A stretch of DNA of 64,000 bases, from positions 24,530,412-24,594,411 of the forward strand of contig NC_092675.1 of the NCBI RefSeq assembly GCF_964355755.1. The letters are read 5' to 3'. The translations under genes were made by a program, and so were the position numbers. Positions 48,301-58,600 of the stretch are shown here, one piece after another (position 1 is the first letter of the stretch; each line of letters begins with the position of its first letter). The notes below the pieces were generated by a model. It saw only the letters and a list, made by a program, of their open reading frames with translations, was not told where the DNA came from and made no database searches. The DNA is from Antedon mediterranea (lineage: Eukaryota > Echinodermata > Crinoidea > Comatulida > Antedonidae).

Positions 48301-49684
48301 CGGATGGTACGCAAGTGTATTGACCAGGCCAGACTATGTACTGTATAGGCGTAGTTTTGGTAGCTTATGCCTAGCCTAGATTCTAAATACCCTGAATGAA
48401 GGCTGTTATAGGACCTAACTTGTATTATTAAAATAATATATTTAAAATAACCACTAAAAAAAGTCATCGCAAGATCATTCTCCGCCATGATTGTGATAAA
48501 CAGCTTTATGACGTTATTTATATGTCTACTCGGTAATATGTCACTGAATACGTTCTCAAATTTAGCAGTCAGCGTTTTAAATCATAAAAATGTCGACATA
48601 GTAGACATGCAAACTGTTCCAAATATTATGGAAATGCTCTTTTATGTCATAATAATGCAAACATGCTCTTATGTTGGAAAGCAGCATGTGTTAATGTTGT
48701 TTATTTGTTTGCCATTTAATTCTATATGTAAATGCTCTTCAATATGTAAATAATGTATTAATTGTAATGTAATTATTATCATACAATTTTAATTATTTAT
48801 AACAGAAATGACCTTGAGAACTTAAAACCTGACACAACCGCCATGATGAAAGCGCAACCTAATGGCCCTGTTAAAGGTGTCATAATTACTTTGAAAGGAA
48901 GCCATGAAAATGGTGCTACAGATGACAATGATCAACAATTTGATTTTATTTCGCGTTACTTTGCACCCTGGAATGGAATACCTGAAGACCCAGTAACTGG
49001 TAAGTTTACATTTGCAAGTATACAATTTTATTTAATTATTTACAATTTACATTAACTTTTGATTAATTAATATTGTTTACCATTTATATATTTAGGAGCT
49101 GCGCACACAGTACTTGCCAGTTATTGGTCACGTCAACTGAACAAGACCAGTCTTTATGGTATTTGATACATTTAATTATGATTAATGGCATTAAATGGCA
49201 CTATAGCTCATTTTTTCAAAAGAACACCAACAGAGAAATAAGCTCCAAATGTCCACCAGTCTGTGAGAAATTGCTCAGTTCTCATTGACAAGCCCTAGGC
49301 CAGTTTTTCGGGCCATTATCTGGAATCATTCTATATGGCATAGCGTAAACTTAGCATGAATCTACCATAGCCATTTAAAACCAACAGCCAACTGAAATGT
49401 TCTTTAAAACTCAAAGGAGTTGTTTCATTGTAAAAGAGAGGGCAGCCTTGTCAAAAATAATTGTATAGTTTATGTAAAAAAAAAATTAAATGTAAAGTTT
49501 ATTATCGTCCAAATTAAAATCACAAATAGTTTTATATTATTACTCTTGTTTTTTTTTTCTTACAGCCAGACAATGTTCAGCAAGGGGAGGCAATGTTCGG
49601 TTGACTGTCAAAGAGACTCGAGTAGATTTAGCAGGAAAAGCAAGCATTGTTGTTGAAGGAAAAATTAATCTCAACAAATGTTAA
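45377..49684 (+). CDS. PBLD: PhzF-family isomerase-like protein PBLD
   Basis: Nine exons join in frame into 306 residues (human 288): 45377-45493, 45915-46014, 46214-46312, 47208-47317, 47599-47628, 47955-48043, 48806-48999, 49096-49158, 49566-49684 (TAA). An alternative sixth exon at 48125-48216 gives 307. Family motifs are [19 protein letters not shown] near the N-terminus, SETAF with the catalytic glutamate at 57, [15 protein letters not shown] with His92, and [19 protein letters not shown] with Asp243; these three correspond to the catalytic residues of bacterial PhzF. The animal protein's substrate is not settled; it is cytosolic and has been linked to TGF-beta signalling in mammals. The start at 45377 fits the family N-terminus, but the frame is open upstream into the foldback element, with in-frame ATGs at 45227 and 45119. 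Intron 3 carries a tRNA-derived SINE. Confidence 0.95.
46401..46702 (+). mobile_element. tRNA-derived SINE, copy 2, in PBLD intron 3
   Basis: The head GTGGCCGAGTGGTTAAGACA and B box GGGGTTCGAGGCTCACTC resemble a Leu/Ser-type tRNA. The roughly 220-bp body (ttctcggataaggactataa, cgagacgagtagggggttac, cataactgggctctctggga) is shared with 34165-34425 and, in part, 27630-27735. Confidence 0.8.
47861..47892. repeat. Perfect 15-bp-arm palindrome in PBLD intron 5
   Basis: CTAATATCACAACTT, a TT loop, and AAGTTGTGATATTAG. The RNA would form a stable hairpin 62 nt upstream of alternative exon 6a. Confidence 0.9.
48125..48216 (+). CDS. PBLD: Alternative exon 6b of PBLD
   Basis: Acceptor ttaattattag and donor AG|gtcagc bound 92 nt, in the same phases (0 in, 2 out) as exon 6a (47955-48043, 89 nt). 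It translates [20 protein letters not shown], then [11 protein letters not shown], which aligns with exon 6a ending [12 protein letters not shown] and with the vertebrate segment KLLVRLSDVYNR. Either exon joins exon 7 in frame. Using both puts a TGA straight after the junction (AG+T, then TGA), so they should be mutually exclusive. The intron between them is 81 nt. No stop codons or indels have built up, which argues that it is used. Confidence 0.85.
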
Positions 49685-50119
49685 AGAGCGTCTAAGTCGT
49701 GGACATACACTGCCACTAAATATCGAAATTATCATAGAAAATAGATGAAAACTACATTTTTTAAAACCGATATTTTCATATTCAAATTGTGATAATTTAT
49801 TTGTAAAGACAACACAGTAACGTTACTGTACAGTATATACTTTTACAACTTTTGTCATTGTTTTAGTTTTCCAAAATCTTTAAAAATGTAACATGTGCAC
49901 TGCCATCTGCTTTGTGTGTCTTATTTTCCTAATAAGTAGAGCTAATTGCTACAAAACTTACTACTACCTAAAATACTAAAGGGGGCTATATACACTATTT
50001 ACAATTTTCTATATCTGAGTTTACATAGTCGCTCACAGTTCAACCTGGGAGATGGTTCAACAGCGTTCAGAGGTAGAGATATCACAGTATTTGATTTAGT
50101 GCATCAAATCTGGTATAAT

Positions 50120-50249
50120 AAGCCCAGTCTGCACTATCACACTGTATGTGATGTGCCTATAATAATGGACACGATGACATCATATCATTATCATATTGGA
50201 GCACATACCATTTTATTGTCAAACTAGTTTCATAGTGTAGTCAGAGCTT
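50120..50249. mobile_element. Short MITE, copy 3
   Basis: Ends aagcccagtctgcactatca and catagtgtagtcagagcttt, with the interior words gtgatgtgcctata and gacatcatatca shared with copies at 7285 and 22106. Confidence 0.75.
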
Positions 50250-50992
50250 TAGTCTAATTCTCAATGCAAAACAGCAGTGTGTACTAAGGCCATGTCTGTG
50301 AATGTGGTGATTAATGTTTCTCTACATTTTCCTGTTGCTTTTCTTTCCTGTTTGATAAATAACCACTTTTATTAACTTATGTTTTGTATATCAACAACAT
50401 TTTTACCAATAATGAATTATTTATATCATAGATATTATAATATCGAGATATTACCATGCTTATGGTATTATAACATAGTTAGTATCACTTTTTTAATCAC
50501 TGTATGGAAATATCCATGTATCTAAAGACTAGTTTTCTTTGTATGGACTTATGAGTTGTTCTTGATAATTTAAGTTTGCTTAATTCTGATAAATGCACTC
50601 ATATGATTAAAAAATAAATAAATAAGTTCTCAAATATAAAGTTCAGATAGTGGATTTATCTAAATTTAGTTCTAGAATATTCACTAATCCAGTTTGGTAG
50701 CTTTAGATTTAATTAATTTTTTTGTGGAAAATACCAACATAAGATAGTGATTTTGATTTTATTATGTAATGTTTATATTTCGTGGTATGGTATTTTAAAG
50801 ATAAGATTAATTAGAACGTACAATGGAAAAAATTATGTTAAAAAGTGATTAAAAAAGCAGTATTGAACCTCATTATTATATAGATACCATAAGATAGGCT
50901 GATAAGATGTAACAATTACATCTTAAAAGTACAAATTTTCTTCTTTTTAGAAATTTATTTTTTGTTTTTTATTATTCATCCAGACTAGTATT

Positions 50993-51108
50993 AATTTTAG
51001 AAAGATATCAATCTAATCAACTGGATTTACTTGTCTTGTTTAATAAACAGCGACGTTTCACGACCTATCCAGGTGGATTAGATTGATATAAAGTATTTCT
51101 AAAATATA
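50993..51108. repeat. Inverted repeat, about 116 bp
   Basis: attttagaaagatatcaatc, then taatcaactgg, pairs with ccaggtggattagattgata, then aagtatttctaaaatat. It is probably a small MITE. Confidence 0.6.
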
Positions 51109-51869
51109 TTACTACTGGCAACCATATCTCATAAGTCATTAGCATTTTTGTATTTCTTAATATCTACATCTTTATGGCGCTGTTTAATAACAAAGACGAT
51201 TAGGCTACAAATCCTAATATACGATTTAGATGAAGTTAGCATTACTTGTTTATTGAAATAATAGACATTTGGCTAAGTATCTACGATTGATATTAAAAAT
51301 AATAACTGAAATTAAAAATTACATTTCTACAATTGATTTTATATTGTCTGCACGCGGCGAATCTCGTGTTAGTTTGTAAAAACACGTGGCAATACGCTGT
51401 TCTGCTACATTGCTACGTTGCGTTAAGTGGTATTGTGTGTTTTCTTTTCTTTTACTAACAATAACTGGAACAGTAAATTCAGTGATAGCAATTTACGATA
51501 CCAGAATAATTACCTCAATTATAGGTTAACTAGCGGATGGGATCCCAGACATTAAAATAAATTGTTTTTCTTATTACATATCAATTCGAGATGAAATATT
51601 TCTAAAAATACAGCAGTGCATGTGGCGCACAGGCGGCGGGAAAACAACCCTGCCAAAAATACACCTGTACGGCTGTCAAATTATTAGAATCGGAAGGAGG
51701 GGGCGGAGGCAGGTTTTAGAATTTCTGCTATGCCTGTTAATAGTATACATTTAATGTTAATGTTGCTTCTTTAGGTCTTATTGTATTATTATTGATTGTC
51801 TCCATCCCCGAAACCTCGACTAAGAAATACTGGAATGGTGTCCGGCGGGCGATAGTTTATTACCATTAG

Positions 51870-51950
51870 TTAAGGTCCTATGTAAAGCACCTAGAGGGGT
51901 CAGTGATCCATTAGGCGCTATATAAATACTGTTTATTATTATTATTAATA
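51870..51950 (+). mobile_element. Retroposon 3' tail with (TTA)n end
   Basis: taaagcacctagaggggtca, then aggcgctatataaatactgt, then repeated TTA. The gcgctatataaat word plus a short tandem tail is typical of L2/CR1-type LINE 3' ends and their SINE partners. No target duplication was assigned. Confidence 0.55.
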
Positions 51951-51954
51951 TATA

Positions 51955-52170
51955 TTGTGCTGCCCTTTGGTGTGACTATCGTATGAAAACTATTAGATCT
52001 CTTATACAATACAATAATGCTCTGCGCCGTATACTGAATGTCTCTAGAAGAAGTAGGCTTAGTGCCAGTATGATGTTGAACGTGGTATCCCTTCCTTTAA
52101 TAAGTATATACGAAAATCTATCTATGATTTCATGCAACGTATGTTGAATAGTTGTGTTTGCAAACATATA
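51955..52170 (+). pseudogene. Frameshifted non-LTR reverse transcriptase fragment
   Basis: The frame reads WCDYRMKTIRSLIQYNNALR, then RILNVSRRS...SASMM. After a frameshift near 52080 it continues GIPSFNKYIRKSIYDFMQRM. The order (WCDYR, NNALRRIL, PSF, IRKSIYDFM) is that of the C-terminal part of reverse transcriptases of CR1/L2-like LINEs. It is broken by frameshifts and lacks the catalytic part. Confidence 0.65.
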
Positions 52171-53153
52171 TGCTTCATAACTCAAAAATGTATTGTAGAT
52201 GGAGAAGTATCGTATATATTTAAGCTTAGCGAATTTTCTTTTTCTGTCTGTACGTTTGTTGATATGAATGAAATTTCCGAAATAAAAGAAACTAAAATTG
52301 AAATTAAATGCAAATATTGTGGACGGTCGTTAAATTTCGACAATAAATTCCAGGTGATAGTTGATTGTACCAAGGTCTAAAACTAGAAAACGTTGATATA
52401 TTCATAATATTCATAAATTTATACTTGTGGACGAATGAAGTTACTAAACTTATAAATTAAGTCTCGAATCTTAAGAATCGAATCTATTTTATTTTTATCA
52501 ACAATGTTTCCCTACGTTAACAATGTTTATATTTTTTAAATATCTTCAAAATAATGTATTGGCCTTTGTGCTTAAAACTAATGTAGACCTACCGGTATGC
52601 GTAGGCCTGTGCTTATAATTGTGTATTGTCAGAGGAAGTTTAATTGGAAGACGAAGAATTAATTCCAATTATGGACCAATAAAGAAAAAGTACGCAGATA
52701 TTCTTGGATTCAACAAAAAGGAAAACACAAAAAAGAAATGATAATAAAATACGACAGAGGCACCTGCAACCAAATATATTAAGCCGTATGAGTGGATATG
52801 GTATAAAACATGCATTTTTAAATTACTAATTAACCGAAAGTTCATGGTCGAAGTTAATGTCTACTTAGATCGATTGGTTATAGATGGAATTATAGATTTT
52901 GTATATGATTTGCATCTTGTAAAGATGAAGCAGATCAAACGCATGACAGGGCAACTCCCTGGTTATCTATAGCATCTAAATTAAATATTAGAAAAACAAA
53001 GCAGCACAGGGGCGACAGACGATCACTAAGCCGCGCCGCAAAATACAATAACTCGCATCATCCAAACTTACTTCAATGTGTAATTCAATTGTATTTTGCT
53101 AACAAAGCCCGTTACTTACAACGTCAATACGCGGATATTTTATTGCAGAGAGG

Positions 53154-53168
53154 TGGGGGGGGGGGGGG
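53154..53168. repeat. Poly(G) run
   Basis: About 14 G in a near-continuous run, unusual in this AT-rich sequence; its length may be unreliable. Confidence 0.8.
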
Positions 53169-53837
53169 CAATGTGATAATTAACAATGTCTAAATATATT
53201 ATTATAAAATTATATACAAATATTATAATCATATTTAGGCATTATTAAATACAGTATCTGAGCATTTTCAGAGAATATTTCTACACCAACTAGTGCATGA
53301 TTAATACAATATTTTGTTTGGACAAAGTGGATAAAAAAAACATTTTTAGTGAATTTAGGCATTAGGTTTTTTTAGAGAGCGATTATGTCTATATACCAGA
53401 ATGATGTCTAGCCTAGCCTAGTCTACTATGCACCGCCCTATTGTCCATACATTTTCGTTCCCGATATGGCCACTTGCATTCAAACAAAGCAAGTGGGGGT
53501 GTCACGGTGGGTAGGTGGATTTGATCGAAGGATCATTTCTATATACAAATGTTCCGCTAAATTTAACTTGAACATTAACAATAATTATGTTTAGGCTACT
53601 AACCGACAGATGTTCTCTATGTTGATTAACACTACGTTGTGCGCAATTACAATAATTACTTTGGTTATCTTGATATAAAAGTGACGTCATCAGACATTTA
53701 GATGCACTAGTGACAGGTAATACTGATTAACATGAAATTAATAATATTGCTCGCTGAGTTCTATACATTATAATACGACAGACGGTAGACGATCGCTACA
53801 GCGGCAACAGTTGGTAGATGACAACCAGGAAAGCATC

Positions 53838-54425
53838 ATGTTTGACCAAACTAAGTGTTCAGGTACAAATCGACATTCTCAAATAGTTCATATCCTAGAA
53901 AAGTTTCTTCGATTTACAAACGTTCAGAAAGAACTCAACAAGGTTGACTATTCTAATATAAATTCCTCATCTGAAGACATGGAAAACGAACAGAGCATAG
54001 ATTTGAGTGACGAACAAGAAACGGAGAAGTTTACATTTGTAGTCAGACCTAGCGAAGTAATAGATAAACCTTCAACAATTCGACGACGAACTTTGAGTAG
54101 ATTTGCTAAATCACGAGTTAGTGCAAGAAAAATTCAATCTAAGCGAACTGTTAACTTTTCGTCATGTTGCAAAGATTGGTCATGCCAACGTCAGTGTGAA
54201 CGAACAAGTCCCTCTAATAGTCCTGTTCGTCGCCTGGCCGCGAACGCACGAGAGCGTCGTCGAATGGATTGTCTGAACACGGCATTTGACGACCTTCGCG
54301 CAGTTTTGCCATCACTTGGAGGGAATCAGAAGCTGTCTAAATATGATACATTACACATGGCAATGACGTATATAGACGAGCTGATGAAACTTCTAGAGAG
54401 TACTTCTAAGAAAACTATAAACTGA
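53838..54425 (+). CDS. Atonal-type basic helix-loop-helix transcription factor
   Basis: A single-exon gene of 195 residues. The bHLH domain occupies about residues 131-187: basic region [17 protein letters not shown], helix 1 [13 protein letters not shown], loop [12 protein letters not shown], helix 2 [23 protein letters not shown] and KLSKY(E/D)TL are typical of the atonal/ATOH group, which acts in the nucleus as a heterodimer with E proteins on E-box DNA to specify neurons and sensory cells. The ATOH1/5/8 subgroup cannot be settled: DCLN and [10 protein letters not shown] differ from ATOH1 and ATOH7. The N-terminal 130 residues have an acidic stretch ([18 protein letters not shown]) followed by a basic one. 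The frame is open to 53811, but the first real ATG is 53838. Lack of introns is usual for atonal genes. Poly(A) signal at 54666-54671. Confidence 0.9.
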   Translation: MFDQTKCSGTNRHSQIVHILEKFLRFTNVQKELNKVDYSNINSSSEDMENEQSIDLSDEQETEKFTFVVRPSEVIDKPSTIRRRTLSRFAKSRVSARKIQSKRTVNFSSCCKDWSCQRQCERTSPSNSPVRRLAANARERRRMDCLNTAFDDLRAVLPSLGGNQKLSKYDTLHMAMTYIDELMKLLESTSKKTIN

Positions 54426-55664
54426 ACGTAAGTTGGATCAAACATCAAAACAATTTTGTTGTTAATCTAATTTTTTTGCTGTGAATGGTTGCTACAACAA
54501 ATGGAGGTGTTTTTTTCGCAGGAATACACAAATTATCAACTATCTGTTTTACAACACATGCAGTAGTAAAGGAATATTTTAAGTTTAAAAACAATTCCAT
54601 GTTTTTTAAAGACGCCTATTTGTAATTGACTTACACGGACCTACCTATACTGTGTTTTTCTATGTAATAAATGTATTGCATTTTACAATATGAATTCCGA
54701 AATATGAATATAATATATAGTTATTGTGTTCTGAGATGTACTTTTCTCTTACTATTACAGAACTACATACGCGGTGTACCATCGTCGTGCAATCCTTCAA
54801 ACATAATGTGGATGGTTTTAACTTTCTTAACTATATTAAGATACCACCAAGACTGTGTTAATTCAATGCAGATTACATAATCAAGGCTATAGGCCTATAA
54901 ACGCCTTCAAGATAATTCCGTATTTTGTTCAATTTAATAACACGTTTTTGCCTTGCTTTTCATAGAAATGTGCGCTATAATGGTAATATTTGTATATATA
55001 TATTTTTTCAAATTAAATAAATCATTTTCCAAACAATAGACATGTTATTATGTTATGTTCATAAATATTTGGGGAGGGGGAGTGTTGGTACCCGGTCTGG
55101 GGCGAATATACCTGGTCAAACTGTATAGCATTATTAGAGACAATGTAGTATTATTGCATACAATAATACGTTTCTTATTTCAATAAAAATTAATTTGATT
55201 CTTGACATGAGAATAAGAATTTTGACCTTCACCCAATATTAACATTATTTGTGTCCAGATATATTATAGAATAAGCAACAACATATCGCATAATAATTTG
55301 CTAAAGTTAATTCTAATGATGATTTGTTACATTTCTACTACTCTCTTTCTACTCACATAGCATATTAGTATATACATTAATATACATTAATTAAATTGTG
55401 ATACGTCCGCGTTCTAGATACCTTGGATTAATGATTTTCGAGAAATATCGGTCTTCGACAAGTTTAAAGATTTTGTAAACTATAAGTCATAGGTCCTAGT
55501 AATTAAAATTTTTGTTGATCACTGGTCGTGGGAAAGTAATTAAGTTACAATACAAGATCGTCATTCATTTATTTTGTCAAAATCAATAGGTAATAATAAT
55601 AACAACGAATATGAATTAATCCTATTTTAATTCCTATGTAGGCCCTAATTGTATATTATTTATT
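54426..55664. other. Intergenic region between bHLH and sulfatase genes
   Basis: The genes converge here, so both 3' UTRs are within it. AATAAA for the bHLH gene is at 54666-54671. Nothing else was seen. Confidence 0.6.
54666..54671 (+). terminator. Poly(A) signal of the bHLH gene
   Basis: AATAAA 240 bp after the stop codon. Confidence 0.6.
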
Positions 55665-58600
55665 TTATGGTACTGGTACCCATGGGTCGAAGACACAATC
55701 ATTTCCATTCAGGCATGGGTCAGCTTGTTCTCGCTGAGGAGCTGGAAAAAATACAGATACTGACTGGTTGTGATAGTTGTAGAGTTTAGTTAATAAGAAC
55801 TTAACAACCATAGGATACGCTTCAGACAGGTCATTCATTTCAAGTGGATCTTTCCTGACATTGTACAACCAAACAATTTGATCGGTAGGGCTACTTTGCC
55901 CATTTATTGTGGTAAGGCCGGAATCGGGAGGTGCTATCCAACCTGTTTGCCCTGTAAAAAAAATAAACTAAAGGCGTAATAGAAGTAAAATACATATATT
56001 ATTATTTAGACCGACACGATTAGAGGAAAACAACATTTGTCGACGTTTTTGTGTCCATCAATGCCATTTTTGTATTTAGGTGTTTGAAACGGGTGAGAGA
56101 GAAAGAGTTACGGCGAGGTTGTAATTAGGTATCAAAATGACCCAAATTATGGGAAGATTTCAGGCTACTTTTGATAGAGTTATCAACATATGACCGTGAA
56201 AGTTTTAAACTATATGAAGTGGGATCGGAGAGAGGTACCCGATTTTCTGGGGCGGGTATTTCAGTACCATTGCAAAACTCACCAGTATTTCCAGTCAAAA
56301 GCTTCCAGTTTCTGTATCGTATTGCAGCCTCAATACTGACATCAAATAGGCTCATATTGACAATCCAATCTCGACCACCAGAAACTACATTCAATGGATT
56401 GATGTTGTGCAAAAGTTCAAGACGACTAGAACGAGTACCGTACCTGTTGATTGAGATTGTCAAAATAAATAATAACACATTAAAGTGGCGAGACGTCAAT
56501 CGATATTAGGAAGCATTTAAATTACGACGGCTACCTCCTGGTTTAAAATTTATATATATTTGTTTATCATAAAATTTAAAGCTTTGTAATAACAATAATA
56601 ACCCTACTTATTTTAGCAAAACAATAGAAACTTTAAATCATGAGCTAACCTTTGAACCTGGATCTACCGAAACCTGGACCTACTTTGAACATGGAGCTAC
56701 CCTTTAAACCTGGATCTATCCTTTATACCTGGATCTACCCCTTGAACCTGGATCTACCCTTTGAACCTGGATCTACCCTTTGAACTTTAAGCTACTTTTA
56801 AACCTGGAGCTCCCCTTTGAACCTGGATATACCGAAACCTGGACCTACTTTCAACATGGAGCTACCCTTTAAACCTAGATCTACCCTTTGAACCTAAATT
56901 TACCGTTCGAGCTTTGAGCTACCATTTGAACTTGGGACTACCCTTTGAACTCACACACCAGATACTATGAATAATATTATGTCATTAAATATTGTCATTT
57001 GGGAAATTACTGTATTGTTTTTAAGAATCATAGGCCTACTTGATAGTATTCCACTGGTTGATTCCATCCAGGGGTTTTGTCCCGTTTGTGTTCCATCCAG
57101 CTATACCTTCAACAATGGTGGGAAACCAATCACTAACGTGGATCAGTCGATTGTTAATAGTGCCCTTAACGTTTCCCGAAAGTAATGGACTATGGACAAA
57201 TCCAACAGCTCGGATACCTCCTTCGAACAGCGAGAACTTGAAACCACGTAATGGCCAGTTATTACCGGCGCCTCCTTGAATAACGTCACTTCCTACAGCG
57301 CCACCATTATCTAGAATGATAATATGTATTATTTAAATTATCTATTCTGTTATTTCGACATAACAGAAAAAAATGTTGCCAACTTTGGATTAGGCGACAA
57401 CAACGTAATACTCACCACTAGAAAATATTATGATAGTGTCTTCATAGATTCCAGTTTCTTTCAATGCATCTACGACCTAATTAATATTATTAAATCATAA
57501 TATAATTTTTAAATATCATAATATTCAAAACAATAAATGTGATTTCAAAACACATCATCGTACATACAGATATCTTACCCTCACTTCCGTGAATATGGGA
57601 AGTCTACAGGACCCGACATGATACCAGCAAAATGACTTACTAAGCGGTTGATATTCTAGAAAGGAAGATTGGAAAGAGGGATATACATAGTAACATTACA
57701 GAGCAATAATGTTTATTTCCATGTCCTGGAAGCTGTTAACAGGCTGGCTTAAGGAAAGGAAGATTATCAGACCCGGAAGAGTATCATTGAACAGTACACT
57801 CATAGTGATTCTTGACAGGAAATCACTATGGCGTCTATATTAGACTGATCACTTATACATCCATTTCTTTTATGGTAAAGAAATGTCAGACAGCAGAACA
57901 AAAAAAAAAGATGCTGAATGGGTAAAGAACTATCAGACAGCAGAACAAAGTAAGCAAGATGCTGAATGGGTAAAGAACTGTCAGACAGCAGAACAAAGTA
58001 ACAAGATGCTGAATGGGTAAAGAACTGTCAGACAGCAGAACAAAGTAACAAGATGCTGAATGGGTAAAGAACTGTCAGACAGCAGAACAAAGTAACAAAA
58101 TGCTGAATGGGTAAAGAACTGTCAGACAGAAGAACAAAGTAACAAGATGCTGAATGGGTAAAGAACTGTCAGACAGCAGAACAAAGTAACAAGATGCTGA
58201 ATGGGTAAAGAACTGTCAGACAGCAGAACAAAGTAACAAGATGCTGAATGGGTAAAGAACTGTCAGACAGCAGAACAAAGTAACAAGATGCTGAATGGGT
58301 AAAGAACTGTCAGACAGCAGAACAAAGTAAACAAGATGCTGAATGGGTAAAGAACTGTCAGACAGCAGAACAAAGTAAACAAGATGCCGAATGGGTAAAG
58401 CACTGTCAGACAGAAGAACAAAGTAACAAGATGCTGAATGGGTAAAAATCTGTGATAAAAAGCAGAATCCAGTAAACAAGATGCTGCATGGGTAAAGAAC
58501 TGTGAGAAAAAGCAGAATCCAGTAAAAAAGATGCTGATTGGGTAAAGAACTGTTAGAAGGCAGAACCAATTATAATTCATCCAACATGTACGCAAAATCG

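Larger units (their letters stand above)
49685..53837. other. Intergenic region between PBLD and the bHLH gene
   Basis: It includes the PBLD 3' UTR, a MITE at 50120-50249, a hairpin repeat at 50993-51108, a LINE/SINE-type tail at 51870-51950, an RT fragment at 51955-52170 and a G run at 53154-53168. An open frame without ATG spans about 52912-53182 (see findings). No gene is supported. Confidence 0.5.

Noticed and set aside
51976-52380. Overlapping frames read as possible genes
   Set aside because: They are pieces of the frameshifted RT fragment and its flank.
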